In this document: positions 17,319-25,836 of the stretch, piece after piece
How positions within the stretch are numbered: the stretch's first letter is position 1
Layout: every line of letters starts with the position of its first letter
Assembly: GCA_016215345.1 (NCBI GenBank)
Contig: JACRKD010000026.1
Location: forward strand, 1-34,160
Direction: 5' to 3'
DNA: 34,160 nucleotides
Origin: Candidatus Vogelbacteria bacterium
GTDB lineage: Bacteria; Patescibacteriota; Minisyncoccia; Phycocordibacterales; UBA12445
The notes under the pieces: generated by a model
Told to the model about the DNA's origin: nothing
Seen by the model: the letters and a program-made list of their open reading frames with translations, nothing else
Databases searched by the model: none
Translations under genes and position numbers: made by a program

Positions 17319-17523
17319 CAAAGTATGAATTTTCAAAATATGTCTATGAGAAGATTGTTGTGAATGGTGATGGTCGGCTACAGATCTCAAAGTTGACACC
17401 GGGTTATATGTACCGTAAACTTTAGAGTGGTTGTTTGGCCTTTGTCAGTCTGAAGTTCTTTATTTACCCCCCAGCATTTTGCTTGGGTTGCCACCGCATC
17501 CTGTGGGGCAAGGAGGTTTGGGT

Positions 17524-18432
17524 ATGCGTAATCTTTTGGCGCTCACTTTCGTTATCGTTTTTTCTGCTCTTTTGATCGGGTTCAATCAGGACGATAAGAA
17601 AGTTGGCAGTGAGGCTACGAAGGTTCACGTCTTTGCCGTTGAGGACATTGATCACTCCAGTCTTAACAACAAGGGTGATGACGAAAAAGGTGGCGAATCG
17701 GTCAATAATTTCCGTAATTTGGTAAATGCGGATCCATTTCCGGCTGTTGAATCCGGTCCAATGATCGTCCGCTGGTCGGACCTGGTCTCCGGGGAATCCG
17801 GAGGGGTCAGGTGTGAGAACATGAAAGAGGCGTGGGACCGGATGCACATTCTGGCCAGCTGGAATCTCAATGACGCGCGCCAGCCATATTCCATTTGGGT
17901 GGAGAAAGCAAAGACGAACCTTCGGTCGCGGCATTGCGGTATCGATTCTTCAGTCTCCGACAGTCGACAGACTAGAGGGGTGGAGCGCGACTTGCTGTTG
18001 AGAAATCTTTATTCTCACATTCATCGCGTTTATGATGTTGGTAGGCAGGCTGTATTTTTGGCGAACTACAGTGACGTCTCGAATGAAGAGGACAGCCGAA
18101 TCATTGAACTTGATCAAGGGATCTCAACTCTAGACGAAGAGCGCAGAGTGCTCTTGAGGCTTCTTCACGCGGAGTTCGCGGGCTTCAATGAGCGCTATGA
18201 CATGGCTATTCATAGCACCATTGTGCCCGCATGGAAACACCTCGCCATGAATGTTGCCGGTCTTGCAAGGGCCATGGCGTGGCGCGGTTACCTTGACGAT
18301 AGTATGATCTCGGACTTTTCCACCGCGGAAACGGATGCCGAACTTACGATCGCCATCCTGTCGGTCGGCGATGAGCTGATGGAATTCGAGAGAGCAAACG
18401 TCGATTCCTCGCCCAGAACTTGGCACTGGTAG
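17524..18432 (+). CDS. Hypothetical protein with N-terminal TM/signal segment
   Basis: SD AAGGAGG before ATG 17524; MRNLLALTFVIVFSALLIGF. Confidence 0.65.
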   Translation: MRNLLALTFVIVFSALLIGFNQDDKKVGSEATKVHVFAVEDIDHSSLNNKGDDEKGGESVNNFRNLVNADPFPAVESGPMIVRWSDLVSGESGGVRCENMKEAWDRMHILASWNLNDARQPYSIWVEKAKTNLRSRHCGIDSSVSDSRQTRGVERDLLLRNLYSHIHRVYDVGRQAVFLANYSDVSNEEDSRIIELDQGISTLDEERRVLLRLLHAEFAGFNERYDMAIHSTIVPAWKHLAMNVAGLARAMAWRGYLDDSMISDFSTAETDAELTIAILSVGDELMEFERANVDSSPRTWHW

Positions 18433-18483
18433 TCGTAAGAGTCCTGTATTCTGACATCATCCCCCGATTAAATTCTGGGACTT

Positions 18484-18506
18484 GCCTGCCGTTCGGTGGG
18501 CTTTTT
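18484..18506 (+). terminator. Rho-independent terminator
   Basis: GCCTGCCG-TT-CGGTGGGC then TTTTT. Confidence 0.8.
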
Positions 18507-18616
18507 CATTTTCCTAATGTCTTACTATAATCCACGGTCGTGGGAGATAGTAAGACGTTCGCTGTTTTTGTCATGTATGTTATGGCTGGTGATTGTGGTC
18601 TATAATATCTGTATAT

Positions 18617-21313
18617 ATGGACGACAGTTTCTTGGGTAAAAGGTTTACCATTATGGGTATGGACGGGGGCGGACGCGGATTGAAAGATGCGCGCTTTTTG
18701 CTTCTACACGGCGTAGAGGTTATAGGGACGGACTTGAGGAAGGCTGAAGAGTTTCCGGAGGCGGTCGCGCTTGCAAAACAGCATAAAAATCTCCGCTTGG
18801 TCTTTGGGGAACATAGACTTACTGATTTTCAGAATAGAGATTTTATAATTCGCGCGGCGAAAACTCCCATTGATTCACCATATCTCGCAGAAGCTAGAAA
18901 AAATAATATTCCCGTTGTCTCTGATGAGACTTTGTTTTTGACGTATGCGCCGCAAGTTTTAACGGTAGGCGTTACCGGTACGCGAGGGAAGACCACCGTT
19001 ACATACATGATTCATGAAATATTGAAAATTGCTTCTGGCACACAGGTCGGTACTGTGTGTCGTGTGTATTTGGGTGGGAACGTGCAAGATACTGCCATGT
19101 TGCCGTTGTTGGATAAAATTAAAGATGGTGACTATCTTGTTATGGAACTAGACTCTTGGAAACTTCAGAGTTTTGCCGAGAATAAAATAAGTCCGAATAT
19201 TGCAGTTTTTACAACTTTCTATCGAGATCACATGGATTATTATAATGGAGATATGGATAGATACTGGCTAGATAAGTCTGCTATTTTTGTGAATCAGAAA
19301 AAGGGAGACAGGTTAATCGTAAGTTCACAAGTAAAAAACTATCGAAGCCCATGCCTCATCGGCAGACAGGCGATTTCAACGGTCTCTCCCATGGTAGTCG
19401 GCACAGAGTATTTGCCAATAGATTGGAAATTAAAAATTTTGGGTGACCATAATCGTCTCAATGCGGGGCTCGCTCTCGCCATGGCGCGCTCGCTCGATAT
19501 ACCGGACGAGATAAGTAGAAAAGCCCTTGAAAGTTTTAATGGAGTTCCGGGTCGTCTTGAGTATCTGGGTGAGAAAAATGGAGTGAAATATTTTAACGAT
19601 ACGGCCTCGACTTCTCCGGAGGGCACTATCGCCGGCCTTAATGCCTTGAAAGACTATAGAGGTAAGATAATATTGATTGGTGGCGGTTCTGATAAGGGTT
19701 TTGAGTATGGAAAGTATGCGGACGAAGTCAAACAATATGTAAGGTCACTCATTTTATTTAGAGGTTCTGCTTCAGACAAAATATTAAAGATATTGGGAGA
19801 TGATGGGGTTGTTGTTGATAAGAATATTGGTAGTATGTCTGAGGCCTTTAGCTTGGCCCAATCCGTCGCAGGGTCAGGCGACGTAATTCTTCTTTCTCCC
19901 GGCGCTGCCTCTTTCGGAATCTTTAAGAATGAATACGATCGAGGGGCACAGTTTAATAGAAGGTTGAACCTTCTAGGGCATCAGACAGCAAGAAAAATTT
20001 ATTTCGTTGGTATCGGCGGAATTGGGATTTCGGCGATTGCCAGAATGATGTTGCTAGACGGAAAAACGGTTTCCGGAACGGATGCCAGCGAATCTCCGGT
20101 TACCGAGGAACTTGCTAAACTTGGAGCGAAAATAAATATTGAACATAGAGCCGGGAACATAACCGAGGACATTAATCTTGTCGTTTATTCTATCGCCGTA
20201 ACGCCCTCTAATCCGGAGCTTGTTCGCGCGCGCGAGCTTGGCCTTCTCGTTATGAGTTATCCGGAAATTCTCGCCGAAGTTACGAAGAACTATTTTACAG
20301 TTGCGGTTTCCGGGACACACGGAAAAACGACGACAACGGCTATGATTGCGAAAATTCTCATCGATGCCGGTCTCGACCCTACCGTTATTGTCGGCAGTTT
20401 GCTCCATGAACGTAACCCTTCGATGGGTTCGACGAGCTCACCACAAGCTCCTTCAGGGAGAGGCACTAACTTTATCGCCGGAAAGGGGAAGATTTTAGTT
20501 CTTGAGGCGGATGAATATAGAAGAACATTTATGAAGATAACGCCTCGTCTTGTCGTTATAACAAACATAGATGTTGACCATCTCGATTATTATAAAGATC
20601 TCGATGATATTAAATCTGTCTTCCGTAGTTTCGCTTTGAAGCTTGGGTCGGAAGATCATTTGGTTTGTGATATTGGCCAGAAGAATCTTTTTGATGTTTA
20701 TGGGGGGCTAGATTGCAAGGTTTTGAATTATGGGGAGATATGTCGGCCGGATTTAATTGTTCCGGGTGAGCATAATAGAGATAACGCTCGCGCCGCGATC
20801 GCCACAGCCATCGCGCTCGGCGTCAGTGAAGACAATGCTCGGAAAAGTTTGGAGACTTTTTCGGGAACCTGGCGGAGACTTGAGAAGAAGGGGTCGCTTG
20901 TATCGGGTGTGATTATATATGACGACTACGCGCATAACCCGGGCAAGATTAAGGCAGCTATAGCCGGTCTTCGGGAACTTTATCCGGATAAAAAGATAAC
21001 AGTTGTATTTATGCCGCATCTTTTCAGTCGTACAAAAATCTTACTTCATGAACTTGCCGAAAGTTTATCTGGCGCGGATCGAGTATATGTTACAGATATT
21101 TATGCTGCGCGAGAGCTTTCCGATCCAACTATTCACGCGAGAGATTTGGTGGACGCGATAAATGTTAAACAAGGGCTAGGTGAGTATCTGGGGGATTTGA
21201 ACGATTTTGCAGAAAAGATTAAGACGCGTTTGTCAGGTGAAGATGTTCTTGTAACCATGGGGGCGGGGGATATATATAAACTGGGAGAGAAAATTCTAAA
21301 ATTTGACTTGTAG
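18617..21313 (+). CDS. MurD-MurC fusion (UDP-MurNAc-Ala:D-Glu ligase + UDP-MurNAc:L-Ala ligase)
   Basis: GVTGTRGKTTVTYM and NDTASTSPEGTIAGL (MurD); YFVGIGGIGISAIARM, VSGTHGKTTTTAMI, VLEADEYRRTFMK, IYDDYAHNPGKI (MurC). Confidence 0.93.
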   Translation: MDDSFLGKRFTIMGMDGGGRGLKDARFLLLHGVEVIGTDLRKAEEFPEAVALAKQHKNLRLVFGEHRLTDFQNRDFIIRAAKTPIDSPYLAEARKNNIPVVSDETLFLTYAPQVLTVGVTGTRGKTTVTYMIHEILKIASGTQVGTVCRVYLGGNVQDTAMLPLLDKIKDGDYLVMELDSWKLQSFAENKISPNIAVFTTFYRDHMDYYNGDMDRYWLDKSAIFVNQKKGDRLIVSSQVKNYRSPCLIGRQAISTVSPMVVGTEYLPIDWKLKILGDHNRLNAGLALAMARSLDIPDEISRKALESFNGVPGRLEYLGEKNGVKYFNDTASTSPEGTIAGLNALKDYRGKIILIGGGSDKGFEYGKYADEVKQYVRSLILFRGSASDKILKILGDDGVVVDKNIGSMSEAFSLAQSVAGSGDVILLSPGAASFGIFKNEYDRGAQFNRRLNLLGHQTARKIYFVGIGGIGISAIARMMLLDGKTVSGTDASESPVTEELAKLGAKINIEHRAGNITEDINLVVYSIAVTPSNPELVRARELGLLVMSYPEILAEVTKNYFTVAVSGTHGKTTTTAMIAKILIDAGLDPTVIVGSLLHERNPSMGSTSSPQAPSGRGTNFIAGKGKILVLEADEYRRTFMKITPRLVVITNIDVDHLDYYKDLDDIKSVFRSFALKLGSEDHLVCDIGQKNLFDVYGGLDCKVLNYGEICRPDLIVPGEHNRDNARAAIATAIALGVSEDNARKSLETFSGTWRRLEKKGSLVSGVIIYDDYAHNPGKIKAAIAGLRELYPDKKITVVFMPHLFSRTKILLHELAESLSGADRVYVTDIYAARELSDPTIHARDLVDAINVKQGLGEYLGDLNDFAEKIKTRLSGEDVLVTMGAGDIYKLGEKILKFDL
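20417..20466 (+). repeat. Probable palindromic element inserted in frame in the murC domain
   Basis: CCCTTCGATGGGTTCGACGAGCTCACCACAAGCTCCTTCAGGG has nested CCCT/AGGG and GAGCT/AGCTC arms; adds about PSMGSTSSPQAPSGRG. Confidence 0.55.
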
Positions 21314-21346
21314 ATTCCACTGTGCTAGAGCATAGAAGGTAGATCC

Positions 21347-21375
21347 CGCCTTTTCGGCGGGTCGCCGAAAAGGCG
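21347..21375. repeat. Perfect 12-bp inverted repeat downstream of murDC
   Basis: CGCCTTTTCGGC-GGGTC-GCCGAAAAGGCG. Confidence 0.7.
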
Positions 21376-21441
21376 ACTTTGAATTGTTGGGTTATTTTTG
21401 ATATGAACCTGTCTAAGGCAGGAATGGTCGCCTACGCGTAA

Positions 21442-21461
21442 CCTGCCTGACGGTATGCAGG
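21442..21461. repeat. Degenerate palindromic intergenic repeat
   Basis: CCTGCCTGACGGTATGCAGG; relative at 3713. Confidence 0.5.
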
Positions 21462-21485
21462 GGCTATGGCGACCGAAGGAGGATC

Positions 21486-22373
21486 ATGTCTCGTAGACTT
21501 CCGTCCCAGTTTGAGTTGGCCAAGCAGTCCATGAGAGAGCTCGGTCTCTCTCGGTCAAATGCGTTGCTTTATGTTGCGCGACATAACGAGAAGCGTCTGC
21601 GGATCGCGTGGCTGGTATCCATTGGTTTTCTTTGCCTCGGGATCCTTTTGCTTTTGACCCGCGTGTTTATCCTGGCCTACATTCCCGGCGCGAAGATTGA
21701 TCTGGATACCCTTATGTGGGTCGAGTTTTTTGCTCTATCCGGCAAGGTTTACGTTAGCCAGTTTCTCCCTTTCATGGTCGGGAATTGGGCGTGGGCGTAT
21801 GTCCAGTGGCGCAGGAGGTACAACGAATTTGTCGCGCAGTATAGCGACGTCCTCGAGTACAAGAATCGATTGCTTGAGATTGAAAGTCACGATGTCGCGG
21901 AAGCGTTCGGCGCCAAGTTTGGAGAGCTTGAAGAACTGAAACACGAACTTTTCCAAACTCTCTCCGCCGACGCTGATGCCCTATTGGCTCTCGAAGGCAT
22001 ATCTTCTCCGCTAGCCTGTGACAAGACGCTAATGGAGGAACTTCGTAGGAAAGTGAATACTGAGAGCGCGCGACTTGCGCGCCTTGAAGATAATCATAGC
22101 AATCTCCTTGTCGCATTGTCGGAGAGCATGAAGTTGATTGAGGGCAGGCGTCTTTCGATTCGAAGTCAGATCCGCCTGCGTGAGAATGAGCGGGCGAAGC
22201 GCCTGCGCGAGGTCGCGGATAAGGCTGAAAGAGTGTCGGTAGTGACCCTGGCCGAGGAACGGTTCATCCAACCGCTAAACCCTCTGCCTGTTGTTTCCGT
22301 CCCGTCCGAAGAAGTTCGTCGAGCCGAAGAGCTTTGCGAAAGCATGAAGACTGATTTCCCCGTAGTGGCCTAA
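21486..22373 (+). CDS. Membrane protein with two TM segments and a coiled-coil-rich C-terminus
   Basis: SD AAGGAGG; IAWLVSIGFLCLGILLLLTRVFILAYI; long charged helical tail. Confidence 0.65.
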   Translation: MSRRLPSQFELAKQSMRELGLSRSNALLYVARHNEKRLRIAWLVSIGFLCLGILLLLTRVFILAYIPGAKIDLDTLMWVEFFALSGKVYVSQFLPFMVGNWAWAYVQWRRRYNEFVAQYSDVLEYKNRLLEIESHDVAEAFGAKFGELEELKHELFQTLSADADALLALEGISSPLACDKTLMEELRRKVNTESARLARLEDNHSNLLVALSESMKLIEGRRLSIRSQIRLRENERAKRLREVADKAERVSVVTLAEERFIQPLNPLPVVSVPSEEVRRAEELCESMKTDFPVVA

Positions 22374-22496
22374 CGGCCGGAGCGCTCCGCTAATCCCCGG
22401 GCTTTTTCATTTATTGCTGGCTTCATACATTCATTTGTATTTTGTTACGTCTTATCTTACAATGGTGGCAATCATTAGAATTTAATATAAAAAATT

Positions 22497-22727
22497 ATGA
22501 ATATCGAAAAAAGGCCGCTTCTTAATAAAATGGTAGATAAAAAAGAAAGAGAAAGTGCTGAAAACGCCAAGGTTGATAAAGCTCGAGAAAAATTAGGCAT
22601 GAAGAGTCGCGCTGAACTTGCGGCTGAAGCAAGAGCCAAAACGAGCGAAAGGTCTCTCGCTTCGGAAAAGAAATTAGCCGACAGGATGGAGGCTATAAAA
22701 AAATTGGGGGACGAACTCTCGGCTTAA
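22497..22727 (+). CDS. Small charged hypothetical protein
   Basis: 76-aa ORF just upstream of rsmI. Confidence 0.5.
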   Translation: MNIEKRPLLNKMVDKKERESAENAKVDKAREKLGMKSRAELAAEARAKTSERSLASEKKLADRMEAIKKLGDELSA

Positions 22728-22734
22728 GATATTA

Positions 22735-23418
22735 ATGTCAAATCTATACATAGTCGCTACGCCAATCGGCAATTTGGAAGATATAACCTTTCGCGCGATT
22801 GAGACTCTCAAGTCGGCGGATATTATCCTCTGCGAGGACACGCGAGTAACAAAGAAGTTGCTCGACCGTTACTCCATCGTTAAGCCGACGATTTCTTATC
22901 ACTCACAAAGTAAACTAAAAAAAATAGATGAGATAATCGAACTTTTGCGAGAAGGAAAAAATCTAGCGCTTGTTTCTGATGCAGGCACCCCGGCCATTTC
23001 TGACCCCGGGAGTTTCCTTGTTTCTAGAGTAAGACGAGAGCTCTTCGATTCTGTGAGAATAATACCGATACCTGGGCCGTCAGCGGTTGTATCGGCGCTT
23101 TCCGCGAGCGGTTTCCCGGCGTCAGATTTTCTTTTTCTCGGGTTTCTCCCGCACAAGAAGGGGAGACAGGCTCTTTTTGAAGAGATAAAGAACAGCAAAA
23201 GGACTGTTGTTTTTTACGAATCCCCGCATCGTTTTCTTAAATCTCTTGAATCCCTAGGTTCTGTCCTTGAGTCCAAGAGGCTCATTGCTATCGGCAGAGA
23301 GTTGACGAAAATTTATGAAGAGACAAGAGTCGGAACGACCGAAGAACTTTTAAGTTTTTACAGTAGTAATCCTGATAAGGTAAGAGGCGAGTTCGTTGTA
23401 ATTGTTCGTGCGCTATAG
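22735..23418 (+). CDS. rsmI: 16S rRNA (cytidine(1402)-2'-O)-methyltransferase
   Basis: LYIVATPIGNLEDITFRAIETLKSADIILCEDTR, LVSDAGTPAISDPG, PGPSAVVSALSASGF. Confidence 0.95.
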   Translation: MSNLYIVATPIGNLEDITFRAIETLKSADIILCEDTRVTKKLLDRYSIVKPTISYHSQSKLKKIDEIIELLREGKNLALVSDAGTPAISDPGSFLVSRVRRELFDSVRIIPIPGPSAVVSALSASGFPASDFLFLGFLPHKKGRQALFEEIKNSKRTVVFYESPHRFLKSLESLGSVLESKRLIAIGRELTKIYEETRVGTTEELLSFYSSNPDKVRGEFVVIVRAL

Positions 23419-23440
23419 TTTGTCATGATAGTATGGCTAT

Positions 23441-24649
23441 ATGAACGGCATGAAGCGTGATTTTACTTCGGTGGCAGAAGAAAAGAATAAAAAAATATTT
23501 CCGAGTTTTTTCTTACTGTTTTTATCTGTTATTCTTACTGTTTTGATTTTTAACTATGAGAATATCTCTAGTTTTGCCAATCAAGCGGCCGTGGGTTACG
23601 TTACACCGTTCGAGACGATTATCGTTAACGTGGACGCGGCTAAGCCGATGCATATTAAAACACCTGAGTCAGTTAAGGCAATATATATGTCGAGCTGGGT
23701 AGCCGGTTCGCCGGTCTATAGAAAAAGGTTGGTCGACATGATCGAGAGCACGGAACTGAATTCTGTTGTTATCGATGTTAAGGATTCAACCGGGAAGATT
23801 GCTTTTGAGATGGAAGATCCGTTGGTGAAAAGTATTGGCGCTTTTGAAAATCGCATGCCCGATGCCAGGAGTTTCATAAAGAGTTTGCATGAGAAGAATA
23901 TTTATGTGATTGCGCGAATCGCGGTATTTCAAGACCCTCATGTAACTAAGGTTCAGCCGGAGTGGGCGGTTAGGACGAAAAAAACTGGAGCTATCTGGAA
24001 AGACCGAAATGGTTTATCGTGGGCGAATATGGCTTCGAGAGAGTTTTGGGATTATATAGTTGCCATTGCTCGTGAGTCTTATAAGGCCGGTTTCGATGAG
24101 CTGAATTTCGATTATGTGAGGTTCCCGTCAGACGGCAACATGATAGACATAGCGTATCCTGGTTTCGACGAGGGGATGGTAACGAAGGCCGAACAACTGC
24201 GCCGTTTCTTTGAATATCTTTCGGAGAACCTAAGGTTAACTAAGGCGCCACTCTCGGTTGATTTATTTGGTATGACAACGACTAATACCGACGATTTAAA
24301 TATCGGTCAGGTTCTTGAGAACGCGCTTCCGTATTTCGATTACGTTGCCCCCATGGTTTATCCATCTCATTACCCGCCAACTTTCAATGGATGGAAAAAG
24401 CTGGCTACTGTGCCTTATGAATTAATAAAGTTTGTCATGGAGGAGGGGGTTAAGAGAACTATCGCCGCGAGTTTCTCACCAAACAAACTTCGCCCCTGGC
24501 TCCAAGACTTCGATCTCGGCGCTATCTATACTGCGCCTATGGTTAGGGATCAGATCCAGGCCACTTACGATGTCGGCCTAAATTCATGGATGCTTTGGGA
24601 CGCTGGGAACAAATATACGCTGTCTGTCCTGGAGCCGGAAGTTAAATAA
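23441..24649 (+). CDS. Putative glycoside hydrolase (DUF4015-like)
   Basis: VKAIYMSSWVAGSP, NSVVIDVKDSTGKI, FDELNFDYVRFPSDG, YVAPMVYPSHYPPTFNGW. Confidence 0.85.
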   Translation: MNGMKRDFTSVAEEKNKKIFPSFFLLFLSVILTVLIFNYENISSFANQAAVGYVTPFETIIVNVDAAKPMHIKTPESVKAIYMSSWVAGSPVYRKRLVDMIESTELNSVVIDVKDSTGKIAFEMEDPLVKSIGAFENRMPDARSFIKSLHEKNIYVIARIAVFQDPHVTKVQPEWAVRTKKTGAIWKDRNGLSWANMASREFWDYIVAIARESYKAGFDELNFDYVRFPSDGNMIDIAYPGFDEGMVTKAEQLRRFFEYLSENLRLTKAPLSVDLFGMTTTNTDDLNIGQVLENALPYFDYVAPMVYPSHYPPTFNGWKKLATVPYELIKFVMEEGVKRTIAASFSPNKLRPWLQDFDLGAIYTAPMVRDQIQATYDVGLNSWMLWDAGNKYTLSVLEPEVK

Positions 24650-24729
24650 GAAACTAAGTTAATTATATGCTAAAAAGTCCATATTTTGCATCATATATTT
24701 CGTATACCAGAGCATTAACTTAGTTTCTT
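24648..24729. repeat. ~80-bp inverted-repeat element, copy A
   Basis: AAGAAACTAAGTTAAT ... ATTAACTTAGTTTCTT, perfect 16-bp arms. Confidence 0.8.
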
Positions 24730-24827
24730 TTTTGCATTACCCTTGACTTTTTCTGTTATTGTGCTAGACTCGAAAGAGTTTCTGGCTATCCGCCTAGATA
24801 GAACGCACATCGAAAGGAGAATAGGAT

Positions 24828-25043
24828 ATGATGCCCAAGTACGCAACGCACTGCCAGATTGCCGGGTGTGGCAAGGAGATCGAGGTCACGAAGGAGGAAT
24901 TCGAGTCTCATCGGGGCTTCCTCGGCGACTGCCCTCAGTGGCCCGTAAACGACGGCTTCACCGGCAACGATCGCGAGTCCGTCCTAGAGTTCGCCAGCGG
25001 TCACGACTTCGATGGGAACCCGATCGACGCAACCCCGAGGTAG
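24828..25043 (+). CDS. Small hypothetical protein
   Basis: SD AAAGGAG; upstream TTGACT-16-TAGACT; C-x5-C N-terminal region. Confidence 0.5.
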   Translation: MMPKYATHCQIAGCGKEIEVTKEEFESHRGFLGDCPQWPVNDGFTGNDRESVLEFASGHDFDGNPIDATPR

Positions 25044-25115
25044 TCATTCAACAGAAACAGAACCGGTAACCAATATGTCATCGTGATGATGGCGAGCTGA
25101 AGGAGGAGCGGACAC

Positions 25116-25601
25116 ATGCTTCGAGTGAATTGGTGGCTTGGTGGGTTCGTTGGGTTTCTCATTTTCTCTGCTACGGTTCTCGGTCTTTCGTTCGTGGCCC
25201 TAGCGGTTAACCCGCCTTTCGAGCCATCACTTCGGGTTCAGATTGCGGAGGCGCGCGCAGTGGCCAAGCTCGGCCACCAGACCTCCCTCAACCGTGAGGT
25301 GGCAAAGAAACTCGAGTATGGAGACATCGTGAAGTTCGCCGGTGAACTCTACATCGTTAGGCACAAGGATCAGTACCACGTCGAACTTGGATCGCACGCG
25401 AGTTTCAGGCTGAAGTTCGTGACGCTGAGCCTGGAAGCGGCTGTGCAATTTACTCCGGACAAGTTCCAGATGGTCTGGAAATGTGGAACTCCGGAGTGGC
25501 AGGAGGTGGCCAACAAAATGGTTCTCGGTGAGATGTGGCTGGGCGTAGTAGAAGTAGAGTCTGCACTGACCTCAACCTCACCGGCCGTGTCGCTACGATA
25601 A
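25116..25601 (+). CDS. Hypothetical membrane-anchored protein
   Basis: SD AAGGAGG; N-terminal TM GGFVGFLIFSATVLGLSFVALAV. Confidence 0.6.
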   Translation: MLRVNWWLGGFVGFLIFSATVLGLSFVALAVNPPFEPSLRVQIAEARAVAKLGHQTSLNREVAKKLEYGDIVKFAGELYIVRHKDQYHVELGSHASFRLKFVTLSLEAAVQFTPDKFQMVWKCGTPEWQEVANKMVLGEMWLGVVEVESALTSTSPAVSLR

Positions 25602-25627
25602 CCCCATATCCAAATCCCTTAAAGGGT

Positions 25628-25651
25628 GCCTGGAGTCGAAAGACCCCGGGC
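25628..25651 (+). terminator. Rho-independent terminator
   Basis: GCCTGGaGTC-GAAA-GACcCCGGGC then TTTTT. Confidence 0.88.
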
Positions 25652-25710
25652 TTTTTCTTTTGTTTAAAATGTCCGAGGTCTCGCCTTGGATATTTGCATT
25701 GTGGGAGTTT

Positions 25711-25790
25711 AGAAACTAAGTTAATGCATTGGTACAAAAGATATCTATGGCTAAGAGAGATTTACCACCACATAATTAACTTAGTTTCTT
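25711..25790. repeat. ~80-bp inverted-repeat element, copy B
   Basis: AGAAACTAAGTTAAT ... ATTAACTTAGTTTCT; arms match copy A. Confidence 0.8.
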
Positions 25791-25836
25791 TTGTGCCTGG
25801 CGTCATTTCTTACTACGGGATATAATTAAAGACAGT

